Shown: positions 25,707-33,917, counted from the stretch's first letter. The stretch is 64,000 bases of DNA from Myxococcales bacterium (GCA_009692585.1 SHYX01000019.1:1-64000); one strand, 5' to 3'. The notes: generated by a model not told the origin, from the sequence alone. Made by a program: numbers and translations.

Positions 25707-25925
25707 GCGGGCTCATGGGTGTTCCCCCTCCCGGTGGCCGGGGGGCGTCGCGAGCCAGGGCGGGCGGTGGGCGCCGACCGCGGCGACGAGGGGCTGGACG
25801 GCGGTCGGAAACGTCGATCCCAATCGCGAGTCGGTTATCGCGTCCGGGGTCGGTGACTCCGGGTACCCGTGACCGCGCGGCGAGATCCGCCGCTTGAGCA
25901 CCGGCCGCCTCATCCAATCTCCCCC

Positions 25926-26822
25926 ATGCCCCTCCCCGACCTCCACTCCCTCCGCTGTTTTGACGCGGCCGCCACCCACCTGAACTTCAGCGTGGCCGCG
26001 AAGACGGTCGCCCTCTCCCCCGCGGCGTTCAGCACCCGGATCAGCGCGCTCGAGGATCTGCTGGGCGTCCGACTTTTCGAGCGCTCCACCCGCCGGGTCT
26101 CGCTCACCCTGGAAGGCGCACGCCTTCTCCCCCAGGCGCGCCGGACCCTCGAAGAAGCCGCCCGCTGCCGCTCGGTGGCCCGCGGCGATGGCACGCCCAC
26201 TCCGTTCGAACTCGTTCTCGGTACGCGGTGGGAGTTGGGCCTGAGCTGGCTCGTCCCCGCCCTCGACGGGCTCGGCATCGCGCGGCCGGAACGAACCATC
26301 CACCTCCAGTTCGGGGACAGCCCGGATCTCCTCGGCCGAGTCCACCGGGGGCAGGTGGACGCGATGGTGTCGAGCATTCGGCTCGGGAGCCCAGGCCTCG
26401 AGTACGCCGCTCTTCACAGCGAAGACTACGTCTTCGTCGCGTCCCCCGCGCTCGTCGCTCAGTCGCCCCTGACCTCCGCCGTCGACGCACCCGCGCACAC
26501 GCTCCTGGACGCCCACCCGGACCTGCCCCTCTTCCGCTACTTTCTCGACGCGCAGCCGCACGCGGCCACCTGGACGTTCGCCCGCACCGAGATTCTCGGC
26601 GCCATCGCGGCCATCCGCCACCGCGCCGCGGAGGGTGCCGGCGCCGCCGTGCTTCCCCGCTACTTCGTGCAGGCCGACCTCGACTGCGCGCGGCTCATCG
26701 CCCTCTGCCCCGACCACCCCATCCTCTCGGACGCCTTCCGCCTCGTGTGGCGCACCGGACACCCCCGGGACGCCGAACTCCGCCTCCTCGCCAGCGAGCT
26801 GCGCGCCCTCCCCCTCCGTTGA
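25926..26822 (+). CDS. LysR-family transcriptional regulator (GcvA-like)
   Basis: The 298-residue product has the LysR winged helix at the N terminus: LHSLRCFDAAATHLNFSVAA, then LSPAAFSTRISALEDLLGVR and LFERSTRRVSLTLEGARLLP. The effector-binding domain starts near residue 90 and includes YVFVASPALVAQSPL and GAGAAVLPRYF. The HTH resembles the GcvA/AmpR group. It probably binds a T-N11-A site near its own promoter; none was confirmed in the 219-bp gap before it, which otherwise holds no gene. It could regulate chrA or an unlinked target. Next on the same strand is the candidate peptide-modification locus. Confidence 0.92.
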   Translation: MPLPDLHSLRCFDAAATHLNFSVAAKTVALSPAAFSTRISALEDLLGVRLFERSTRRVSLTLEGARLLPQARRTLEEAARCRSVARGDGTPTPFELVLGTRWELGLSWLVPALDGLGIARPERTIHLQFGDSPDLLGRVHRGQVDAMVSSIRLGSPGLEYAALHSEDYVFVASPALVAQSPLTSAVDAPAHTLLDAHPDLPLFRYFLDAQPHAATWTFARTEILGAIAAIRHRAAEGAGAAVLPRYFVQADLDCARLIALCPDHPILSDAFRLVWRTGHPRDAELRLLASELRALPLR

Positions 26823-26909
26823 TTCTTCGGGCTGGCCGAACAATCGGGTTCGCGACTGAGAGATTCCTATGGCGCGGAGCCGTCGATATGGTGATGGTCG
26901 GAGATACCC

Positions 26910-27434
26910 ATGTTCCCCTTCCTGCCCCTCCTCCTCGCTTCCTGCGCCACCGACCCTGCTGCCACGGCTGCGGCGACCGACGCGGCCACCGTGCCCGATG
27001 ATGGCGTCGACGACATCCAGACGAGCCTGGACCACCTCGCCGCGCTCCAGATCGTCGAAGTGGGCGCGCTCATCAACGACGCAGCCGAAGAATCTAACTC
27101 CTGCTACGGGCCGTGCCCGGAGGACGAAGCTGCCATCGCCGCGGAGGAGGCGCAGCAGGCTGAACGCCTTGACCGGCTGGTGGATCTCGCCGACGCGACG
27201 GCCGTAGCCGAGGGGAGGGCCGAGACCTGCGGCGATGACACAGTATCGGCCAATCTCCGAGCGCTGGCGGCGCTGCGAATTGTCGAGATCGGAGCATTCC
27301 TCACCGCCGAACCCGAGAACAACCCGTATTGCTACAACTTCCCCTGTGTGTCGGACATCGCCGCGGCCGAGGAGATCACCTGTGCTCGGGCCGAGACGCT
27401 GGACCGGATCGTCCGGGGCGCGGAGGGGCTCTGA
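26910..27434 (+). CDS. duplicated CYxxxC lipoprotein, candidate precursor of an MNIO-modified product
   Basis: The 174-residue product starts MFPFLPLLLASCAT, a lipobox leader (Cys12), then an Ala/Thr linker. Residues 40-95 and 116-172 are two copies of one unit: L-x2-LAAL-x-IVE-x-GA, an acidic stretch, a Cys pair (SCYGPC, Cys65/69; YCYNFPC, Cys141/146), AA-x3-EE, and AE-x-LDR-x-V. Extra cysteines are 107 and 158. It is acidic, small and Cys-rich like MNIO substrates, and its stop overlaps the start of an MNIO-like gene. I infer that the CY-x2/3-C motifs are the modified core. The alternative is an ordinary lipoprotein with two disulfides. No similar family is known to me. Confidence 0.72.
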   Translation: MFPFLPLLLASCATDPAATAAATDAATVPDDGVDDIQTSLDHLAALQIVEVGALINDAAEESNSCYGPCPEDEAAIAAEEAQQAERLDRLVDLADATAVAEGRAETCGDDTVSANLRALAALRIVEIGAFLTAEPENNPYCYNFPCVSDIAAAEEITCARAETLDRIVRGAEGL

Positions 27435-28339
27435 ACCTCGGCGTCGGGCTCGACCTGCCGTGGGCACCGCCCTTCGGGTTCGTGAGGAGCCCGGAGGGGC
27501 GGGATGCCGTGGCGACGCGCACGCTTCGCTACCTCGATCGGTATGCCGAGGACTACACCAGTTTCTTCGTGTCCTGGCAGCCTCGGGACCGAAACGTTCC
27601 GACGGTGGACGGGTACCGCGACGTGCTCGACGACTTCTACGCGCGTGTGCCGCCGGGAAAGGCTCGCGGGCTGCACCACACCCGGCTCAATCTGGGGTCC
27701 GCCCAGGCTCCCGGTCTCGAGCTCGCCGAGTTCACCAACGGGCTGGCCGAGCGCTACCGAATCGAATGGGTGAACGAAGACCTCGGCATCTGGCATCTGC
27801 GGGGGAAGATCTTGCCCTACCCCCTGCCCCCGATCCTCACCGATGCGGGGCTCGCCGCGAGCGTACGGAACGTCCGTGCCTGGCGCGAAGCCCTGACCCC
27901 ACGACTACGCGTCGAGTTTCCGGGCTTCAGCGACGGTGCCAGCTTTTCGATCGGGACCTGGCACGCCTATGACTATTTTCGCTGTGTGATCGAGGACGGA
28001 GGGGCCGAAGCGACATTGGATGTCGGCCATCTGCTTGGCTGGCAATGGCAGCGGGGAAGGCGGGGAGAGGCGCTGTTCGAGGAATTGGATCGCCTCCCGC
28101 TCGACCGGTGCGTCGAGATCCACCTCTCCGGGTGCGCCATCGTCGGGCAGCGGTTCATCGACGCCCACCACGGCATCCTCCTCGACGAGCAGCTCGAACT
28201 GCTCGCCCGGCTTCTGCCGCGCTGCCCGGCGCTGGAGCTGGTCACCTACGAGGACCCTCGCTTCGACGAGGAGGGTGTCCTGGTGCCAAAATCGTTGGCC
28301 AACTACCAACGGCTCCGAGCGATGGTGGCGCATGGGTGA
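27431..28339 (+). CDS. DUF692/MNIO-family multinuclear non-heme iron oxidase-like protein
   Basis: MNIO enzymes (MbnB, TglH, ChrH, HvfB) use iron clusters to rebuild Cys residues of precursor peptides. The product begins LNLGVGLDLPW, the first strand of the TIM barrel. Aligned by eye: LHHTRLNLGS (usual LHGVSLSLGS), WVNEDLGIW (usual VSDHLCW, with Asp replacing His), LRVEFPGF, TLDVGH (usual LDVNN), EIHLSGC, IDAHHGILLDEQLELL (usual DTHDxP) and VTYEDPRF. Candidate ligands are His82 or 83, Glu162, Asp197, His200, His231, His246 and Glu274. The start is a CTG at 27431 overlapping the upstream stop (CTGA); the first in-frame GTG (27482) would delete the first strand. About 302 residues. Confidence 0.8.
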   Translation: MNLGVGLDLPWAPPFGFVRSPEGRDAVATRTLRYLDRYAEDYTSFFVSWQPRDRNVPTVDGYRDVLDDFYARVPPGKARGLHHTRLNLGSAQAPGLELAEFTNGLAERYRIEWVNEDLGIWHLRGKILPYPLPPILTDAGLAASVRNVRAWREALTPRLRVEFPGFSDGASFSIGTWHAYDYFRCVIEDGGAEATLDVGHLLGWQWQRGRRGEALFEELDRLPLDRCVEIHLSGCAIVGQRFIDAHHGILLDEQLELLARLLPRCPALELVTYEDPRFDEEGVLVPKSLANYQRLRAMVAHG

Positions 28340-29015
28340 TCTTCCCATCGAGGAGGCGCTCTACCGCCTCATCTACCACGCCGACTACCGCGGGCACTTC
28401 CTCGCCGGTCGCCTCGATCGCCTCGGTCTGGATCCTCAGGATCTCGCCGCGCTGGCCGCCGTCGACAAGGAACAGTTGGTGGCCGCCGCGACCCGCGCCC
28501 GAGCCGATGTGTTGCGCCGCCGGCACCGCGGCAGTGGCACGCCCCTGGACCTGTTCGCCATGACTCTCCATGGCGTCGACCTGGACCCGTTTCTCGAGGG
28601 GTTCCTGGCATCCGACTCGTTCCGCGCCTGCTCCGAGGTGGGCGGCGGCACCTGCATCGAAGAGGCCGTGTTCCGCTACTGCGAGGAGACCGGAATCGGC
28701 GACCCCGCCGTGCGCGAAGCGGAGTGGCTGACGGCCCTGATGACGGCGCTGGTCGTGAATGCCAACCCCGAGTTCACGGTGCCGGCCCGGCGCCAGGGTG
28801 GCGGTTGGGTGGAGATGCGCCGGGGCGTGGTCTACGCCGCGGTCGACGGAAAACTTGTCGTAGGCCCGGTGCCCGCCGGAGTGGCCGCCATCGTGGCCCT
28901 GGGGCACGCGCGGGCGGCGATCGACGCCGGGATGCCACCTGATGTGGTCGATCGAGTGGCACACATGGGACTCATCGACCCTGATTCCGTCAGCCGGAGA
29001 GAAGCTACTCCGTGA
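28332..29015 (+). CDS. MNIO partner-like protein of unknown family
   Basis: The ATG lies inside the end of the MNIO-like gene (8-bp overlap), so they are coupled. The 227-residue product has a helical N terminus (LYRLIYHADYRGHFLAGRLD, LGLDPQDLAALAAVDKEQLV) like the small helical partner domains found with peptide-modifying oxidases. Then come CSEVGGGTCIEEAVFRYCEE with three cysteines, WLTALMTALVVNANPEF, and a C-terminal WVEMRRGVVYAAVDGKLVVG beta segment. In MbnC, TglI and HvfC systems, a second protein delivers the precursor to the oxidase; I infer the same role. No name can be given. Its end overlaps the convergent lipoprotein gene by 11 bp. Confidence 0.72.
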   Translation: MGDLPIEEALYRLIYHADYRGHFLAGRLDRLGLDPQDLAALAAVDKEQLVAAATRARADVLRRRHRGSGTPLDLFAMTLHGVDLDPFLEGFLASDSFRACSEVGGGTCIEEAVFRYCEETGIGDPAVREAEWLTALMTALVVNANPEFTVPARRQGGGWVEMRRGVVYAAVDGKLVVGPVPAGVAAIVALGHARAAIDAGMPPDVVDRVAHMGLIDPDSVSRREATP

Positions 29016-30336
29016 CCGTATTGAGCCTCAGCTCCAGGTCCGTGTGCGAATCGGTCCCGCTCGCCAATCGACCGCTGGGCTCGTTGTTGTAGCTGGCCAC
29101 CGCCTCGCCCGTCTCGTTGATGATGCCGTCCCCATCGATGTCCAGGTAGGCCCAGAGGTAGACGATGGTGTTGGCCGGCGCGATGAGCGTGAAGCCGAGC
29201 GCGCTTCCGGTGAGGTCGGCGCCGCTGTAGGTCTGGTAGTCGTAGGCGATGGCCGGGATGTCGGAGACGCTCAGGTCGTCTTCCGGCCGATACTTCATCG
29301 CCGCGACGTGCACTTGGGAAGACGCGTCGAGGTCGTCAAAGCTGGTGGCCATGGTGATGTCGCCCGCAAGCAGGACGAACGGGACCGAGGCCGGGTTGGC
29401 ATTGGAGCCGTCGGGGATCATCAATGTGGCGTTGAGGATGTCGTTGGTGCCGATGGTGATCGGGTTGAGCGAGGCGCCCGTTTCGTCGACGTAGTTGCCC
29501 CACTCGTCCGCCGGGTCGATGAGGCCGTTGAAGTTGGCGTCCCAGGCACCAAGCAGCTTCCCCGCGCCGAAGTTCTTGGCGACGTAAAGCTCGTAGCTGC
29601 CCACCGCCCCGTCATCGACGCGGGTGGGGGTGAACCCATCCACCCAGTAGGGGCCGTACCCGTCGTTGCCGTAGAAAAGCGCCATGCAGCTACCGCCGGC
29701 GTAGGGCTCGGTGATGAGGCCCTCCCCGGTGACGAGCACGTAGTCATCACGGTTCCAGCCGCCTCCGCCGCCGGGGGTCGCGAAGTCGTAGTAGAACACG
29801 GGGATGTCGATGTCTACGCCCGCGACCTCCGCACCCGGCACCACGTCGACCACATCGGGCCACACGCCCATCGGCTCGTAGGTGGCGATGATGCCGTCGG
29901 CCCAGTAGTCCAGCACCGCATAGACCCGCACCTGGGGAGCAAGCTCCGGGTCCACCTGCAGCTCGTAGCTGTTGCCCTCGGGGTCGGGCGAGCGGATGAC
30001 GTACTGATCGACGTAGGTCATGGTGAACGTCTCTTCGTCAAGCGCGTAGGCGCTCACGAAGATCGAGCCGAACGGGAAGTCGTCGCCGTAGACCGAGCTC
30101 CATTCTTGCCACACCAGGTCGCCCATCTCGTCGTATTTGTAGACCTCCACCTGGATGGTGCCGCTGATGATCCCATCTTCGCCGTCGTTGCCGCTGTCAC
30201 CGGAGTCCGCGGGGATCTCCTCGAGGCCGCCGCTGTCGTCTTTGGGGTCGTCGGCACCGTCTTCGCCGAAGCCCTGATCCGATCGGCAGCCGAAGACGGT
30301 CATCGCGAGCAGGGGGAACAGGGCACGAAAGGACAT
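29005..30336 (-). CDS. large acidic lipoprotein of unknown function
   Basis: The 443-residue product starts MSFRALFPLLAMTVFGCRSD, with lipobox FGC (Cys17) and an acidic Gly/Asp linker (DSGDSGNDGEDG). The mature part is rich in Tyr/Asp/Gly beta segments: IQVEVYKYDEMGDLVWQEWS, YAVLDYWADGIIATYEPMGV, FYYDFATPGGGGGWNRDDYV, DANFNGLIDPADEWG and WAYLDIDGDGIINETG. The last two resemble EF-hand-like DxDxDG calcium loops, each in an extended strand. It looks like a repeated beta-domain surface lipoprotein. It is convergent with the MNIO cassette (11-bp overlap). Confidence 0.75.
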   Translation of the reverse strand: MSFRALFPLLAMTVFGCRSDQGFGEDGADDPKDDSGGLEEIPADSGDSGNDGEDGIISGTIQVEVYKYDEMGDLVWQEWSSVYGDDFPFGSIFVSAYALDEETFTMTYVDQYVIRSPDPEGNSYELQVDPELAPQVRVYAVLDYWADGIIATYEPMGVWPDVVDVVPGAEVAGVDIDIPVFYYDFATPGGGGGWNRDDYVLVTGEGLITEPYAGGSCMALFYGNDGYGPYWVDGFTPTRVDDGAVGSYELYVAKNFGAGKLLGAWDANFNGLIDPADEWGNYVDETGASLNPITIGTNDILNATLMIPDGSNANPASVPFVLLAGDITMATSFDDLDASSQVHVAAMKYRPEDDLSVSDIPAIAYDYQTYSGADLTGSALGFTLIAPANTIVYLWAYLDIDGDGIINETGEAVASYNNEPSGRLASGTDSHTDLELRLNTVTE

Positions 30337-30390
30337 GGTGGCTCCGAAGGGTGCGCGCGAAGCGTACCACGGGGCCGGCGAAAGTTGGGG

Positions 30391-31248
30391 TCAGTCGTGT
30401 AGCAATCCCCGGAGTCCGGCGGCCAGGAGCTGGCCCTGGCGTCGCAACCGGTCCGGAGAGTGCCCGAAAGCGGGCGTGCGGTTCACGTCGAGCAGCACCG
30501 GGCGGCCCTCGTGGACGATGTAGTCGAACTTGCCAAAGTCGAAGCCGAGTTGGTGACGCAGCGCGATGATCTCGGCCGGCGTGTCGATCTGTTCCCACGC
30601 CACTGCGTCGCGACGCTTTACGATCGGATGGGGCGAGAGCGTGCGTTCGGCGATGCTTTGGTCACCGAGGAAGCTGTAGCTGCGAATCGCGTAGAGATCG
30701 CCCTCGCGCTCGGGAACGAAGCGCTCGACCACCAGCGCCGGATTTCGGTAGACCCGCGCCGGAACGTCGGCGGGCGAGGCGAAGATCGGGTAAGCGTAGG
30801 GGTCCAGCCAGTCGCGATATCCGAGCGGCAACCACCCGCGACGGGCCAGAGAGTCTCGGACGGATCGGGCGAGCCCCCGCGGTTCGAGGTGCCGCTCGGG
30901 TTTGCCTCCGTGGTTGTGGACCGTCTTGACGATGACCGGGCCGCCGCCCGCTCCGGCGGTGGTGACGATCATCGTGCTGATCGCGGTCTTGGCGATGTCG
31001 GCGACCCCGCGGTTGATGACACACGGGTGGCCCGCTGTCGCCTGCAGATAGTGCGCGGGCACCGTGGTCAGGTCGACGTGCAGAAAGATCACGTCGGCTG
31101 CCGGAAACGCGTCGACGCCGTGGCAGACGTGCACCGTGTGTCCGGATTCGCGCCACACGTCGACCAGCGGCCAGAGTACATATCCAACCTCTGCGGCCCG
31201 GTGTTCCCGCTCGTGAAGGACGACGGTGATGGTCAGGGGAGGGGACAT
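30391..31248 (-). CDS. ATP-grasp enzyme (RimK/glutathione-synthetase-like)
   Basis: The 285-residue product begins MSPPLTITVVLHEREHR. Its middle reads as an ATP-grasp fold: INRGVADIAKTAISTMIV, PVIVKTVHNHGGKPERH (Lys in the first nucleotide-binding strand, then the Gly-rich loop), ALVVERFVPEREGDLYAIRS, and the metal-binding end FDYIVHEGRPVLLDVNRTPA (Asp and Asn ligands). Such enzymes ligate a carboxylate to an amine with ATP. The substrate is unknown; no obvious peptide or acid partner gene is nearby. The upstream frame to 31473 is Arg/Ser-rich, so the ATG at 31248 is preferred. Confidence 0.8.
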   Translation of the reverse strand: MSPPLTITVVLHEREHRAAEVGYVLWPLVDVWRESGHTVHVCHGVDAFPAADVIFLHVDLTTVPAHYLQATAGHPCVINRGVADIAKTAISTMIVTTAGAGGGPVIVKTVHNHGGKPERHLEPRGLARSVRDSLARRGWLPLGYRDWLDPYAYPIFASPADVPARVYRNPALVVERFVPEREGDLYAIRSYSFLGDQSIAERTLSPHPIVKRRDAVAWEQIDTPAEIIALRHQLGFDFGKFDYIVHEGRPVLLDVNRTPAFGHSPDRLRRQGQLLAAGLRGLLHD

Positions 31249-31315
31249 CCGGGGCGATCGTAGCGCGCTTCGGAAGCGCTGGACAACGGCGCCGGCGGTC
31301 GGTAGGGCTGGCGCG

Positions 31316-31739
31316 ATGCGCCTGCTCCTGAACGCCTGCGGCGACACGCCTGAGTCCGCCCGGCTCGCGTGTGCGCCCGACCTCGGGTCCGGTGTGGAGT
31401 TGACCGCCGATCCCGCCAACCTGCTGCGGTACTCGGCGCGCTCGTGGCGGCCCCGCTGGGGCAGCTGTCGCACGGGATCGGCGAAGAGCGGTGGAAGACG
31501 CGCGTGACCAACCAGGACGCGGCGGTGGCCGCTGCCGCGATGCTGGGCGCCGCCGGCTTCGGGTGCGTGGTGGTGTCGTTTTCGGAGCCTGCGGTCCGTC
31601 GCGGCTGCGCTCCCCGGTGCGGAGTTGGGTCCCCGCCGAACGGGTCGATGCGCTCATCTTGGTGTTCAACACCCAACTGAGCGAGGACCTCACCGCGACG
31701 TCGGCCCCACCGGAGCCTACGGAGTCCACCCCACGCTGA
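31316..31739 (+). pseudogene. possible decayed gene in the gap upstream of the ATP-grasp gene
   Basis: This region has no intact gene but carries protein-like segments that change frame: MRLLLNACGDTPESARLACA, then PANLLRYSARSW in one frame; APLGQLSHGIGEERWKT and TNQDAAVAAAAMLGAAGFGC in the next; and RSWVPAERVDALILVFNTQL in the third. The successive shifts are what a decayed gene would show. I do not recognise the family. It may instead be chance coding in GC-rich DNA. The stretch 31249-31716 otherwise holds nothing I can support, apart from presumed promoters. Confidence 0.28.
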
Positions 31740-32439
31740 GCGTCGGGGTGTTGTAGGTGTCGGCGCCGGTGATGCGTTGAGCGAAACCCAGCTCGCCCTT
31801 GAACTGCCCCAGCTTCAGGCCCGCGGCCACGTTCCACGTGAACTCGTCGCCCAAAGGCACCTGCCCCGGCGCGGGCTGCCGGGCGTCGTCGAAGTACCAG
31901 GAGGGCATCACGCCGCCCTTGGCGTAGTACTTCTTCGGGCCCACGGTCAGCTCAAGGGGAATACCGACGCCGAACGCCGGCTTGAGCACATCCTCGCCGG
32001 TGGTCAGGTTGGACTGACCATTGTAGGTGCCGAGCACGCCCAGGGCGGCGCCCCAGTACTTCGGCCGGTAGCCGGTCTTGTTTCCCAGGTGCAGGTCGTA
32101 CCCGGCCAGGTCCATCGCGGTGAGGTAGGCCCCGCCGACATACAGCTCGCCCTTGATCTTGCGCTTCCAGTAGCGGACGCCGACGTCCACGCCGGCGGTG
32201 ATGGCGGTGTCGCCGCTGCCGTCGATCTGGACGCCACCACCGGGCTGGACGAAGGGCTCCCAGTTGAAGCCGAGGAGCTTGCCCTTCATCTTGCTCAGGT
32301 CGTCGTCGTCCCCCTTGGCGCCATCTGCGGACTTCGTCTTGCCCTTCTGGACGGTGCTGTCGGCCTCGGCGGGGTCGATGTCCGGGTGCGGGTTGGCGTA
32401 GCCCGGGCTCGTCAACGTGGTCATGAGCAGCGTGAACAT
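31717..32439 (-). CDS. outer membrane beta-barrel-like protein
   Basis: The 240-residue product starts MFTLLMTTLTSPGYA, a short signal, followed by a charged linker (KGDDDDLSKMKGKLLG). The rest alternates aromatic strands and turns: AGVDVGVRYWKRKIKGELYV, YRPKYWGAALGVLGTYNGQS, KPAFGVGIPLELTVGPKKYY and KLGQFKGELGFAQRITG. It ends LSVGWTP with no terminal aromatic, unlike most barrels. Family unknown. It is upstream of the ATP-grasp gene on the same strand but separated by 470 bp, so probably independent. It is divergent from the kinase gene by 41 bp. Confidence 0.68.
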   Translation of the reverse strand: MFTLLMTTLTSPGYANPHPDIDPAEADSTVQKGKTKSADGAKGDDDDLSKMKGKLLGFNWEPFVQPGGGVQIDGSGDTAITAGVDVGVRYWKRKIKGELYVGGAYLTAMDLAGYDLHLGNKTGYRPKYWGAALGVLGTYNGQSNLTTGEDVLKPAFGVGIPLELTVGPKKYYAKGGVMPSWYFDDARQPAPGQVPLGDEFTWNVAAGLKLGQFKGELGFAQRITGADTYNTPTLSVGWTP

Positions 32440-32480
32440 CGGGCGACCCTCTCGGTGTGTGGACGGATTATCCGGACAGG

Positions 32481-33917
32481 GTGAGCGATCCCATCCCTTT
32501 CACCAAAACGCACCGCCTGGGCAGCGGCGCCGGGGGGGAGGTCTGGTTGGCGGCGGGGCCGGATGGGCCGGTCGCGCTGAAATTCGCGGCGACCGGGCGG
32601 TCGTTGTCCGCGGAGATCGGCGCGCTGGCGCGGGTGCGGCATCCCAATGTTCCGGCGCTGCTGGCTGCCGATCGCCACGGGATGTGGTTCGCGCGCCGGT
32701 TCGTCGAGGGGGCGCGGCTGACCAGTTGGGCCCACGGGCGCTCCCTCGACAGCCGCCTCGACGTTTTCGAGAAGATCGCCGCGTCGGTGCACGCGTTGCA
32801 CGCGGCGGGGGTGATCCACGGCGACCTGAGCCCGGTCAACGTTCTGGTCGACGAAGAGGGTGAACCCCAGTTGCTCGACGTCGGCGCCGACACCCGCGGG
32901 GGGGCCTTGGGGTGGATGGCGCCCGAGCGCGTCAAGGGCGAACCGCCGAGCATCGCCGCCGACGTGTTCGGCCTGGGCGCGCTGCTCTATGCGCTGTGCG
33001 CCGGGCGACCGCCGTACGAACGGTCGGGTGCCGCCGCCCTCGGCTTCGCGTCGGGTTCGAGTCTGCCCCTGCCCCCCTCGGCGACGGTGTTCGACGTACC
33101 CGGCCCCGTCGAAGAGCTTGCGCTCCGGGCGCTGGCGTGGACGCCGCTGGCGCGCCCGGCGGCGGCGGTGCTCTTGTTCGAGGGCGTGCGGCAGGGCCGG
33201 AGCGGTCTGCCACTTCCCGCGGTCATCGGAATGTTGGACGAACGCGAACGGCTCCGCCGCGCCGTGGTCGAGGCGGCCCGCGGGGAATGCGTGGTGGCAG
33301 TGGTGCACGGCCCGCGGGGTAGCGGACGGCTCACGCTGCTCCGGGAGTGCGCCCGGGCCGCTCAGCGCGAAGGCCTGCTCGTGCGGGAGATGCCCGTGGA
33401 CGGAGCCCGCGGCGAACTGGCGGTTGCGGGGGAGTCCACCGCCCTGTTGATCGACGCCGACGGCGCCGATGCCGACGCCATCCGCGACGCGCTGGACGTG
33501 GCGACCGAGGCCTCCCTCGTCCTGGTCCGCGCCGATGTTCCGGTGCGGTGGCTGTCGCGACGCGGCGCGCTGCACGTGCGCCCCGTGGCGCTTTCGGCGG
33601 TCGAGGTCGGACTGCTGGCTGCGAGCCTCGGCGTGGGTACCGACCGCGTCAATCGCGGTTTCGAGCGCTCGCAGGGGCGCCCCGGCGTCGCGGTCGACCT
33701 GCTTCGCGGTGAGGTGCCGGGAGGCGAGCCGCTGACCCGGCTCCAGGAGCGGCTGGTCTCGAGATTGGAGCAGGGCGGGACGCGCCTCCCCGAGTTGGCG
33801 GCCCTGACCAACCTCACCGAGCACCACGTCCTGGACGCGCTGGAGCCGCTCATGCTCCGCGGGATGGTCTGGTCTACCCCGGAAGGCAGCGAACTCTTCG
33901 CTTGTCGGGTCGGCTAG
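32481..33917 (+). CDS. protein kinase-like protein fused to an ATPase-like domain
   Basis: The GTG start gives 478 residues. The kinase part (about 5-235) has GSGAGGEV in the Gly loop, Lys34 (VALKF), Glu45, and GDLSPVN with the catalytic-loop Asp115 and Asn120 (HGD in place of the usual HRD). The metal loop is LLDVGAD (DVG in place of DFG), and APER follows. These changes suggest an atypical but perhaps active kinase. After a segment of charged helices, a nucleotide-binding-like motif GPRGSGRLTLL appears near residue 280, with ALLIDADG as a Walker-B-like strand, as in kinase-STAND fusions. The C-terminal 60 residues are helical and may be a winged helix. It is divergent from the barrel gene and convergent with PilZ. 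Confidence 0.75.
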   Translation: MSDPIPFTKTHRLGSGAGGEVWLAAGPDGPVALKFAATGRSLSAEIGALARVRHPNVPALLAADRHGMWFARRFVEGARLTSWAHGRSLDSRLDVFEKIAASVHALHAAGVIHGDLSPVNVLVDEEGEPQLLDVGADTRGGALGWMAPERVKGEPPSIAADVFGLGALLYALCAGRPPYERSGAAALGFASGSSLPLPPSATVFDVPGPVEELALRALAWTPLARPAAAVLLFEGVRQGRSGLPLPAVIGMLDERERLRRAVVEAARGECVVAVVHGPRGSGRLTLLRECARAAQREGLLVREMPVDGARGELAVAGESTALLIDADGADADAIRDALDVATEASLVLVRADVPVRWLSRRGALHVRPVALSAVEVGLLAASLGVGTDRVNRGFERSQGRPGVAVDLLRGEVPGGEPLTRLQERLVSRLEQGGTRLPELAALTNLTEHHVLDALEPLMLRGMVWSTPEGSELFACRVG

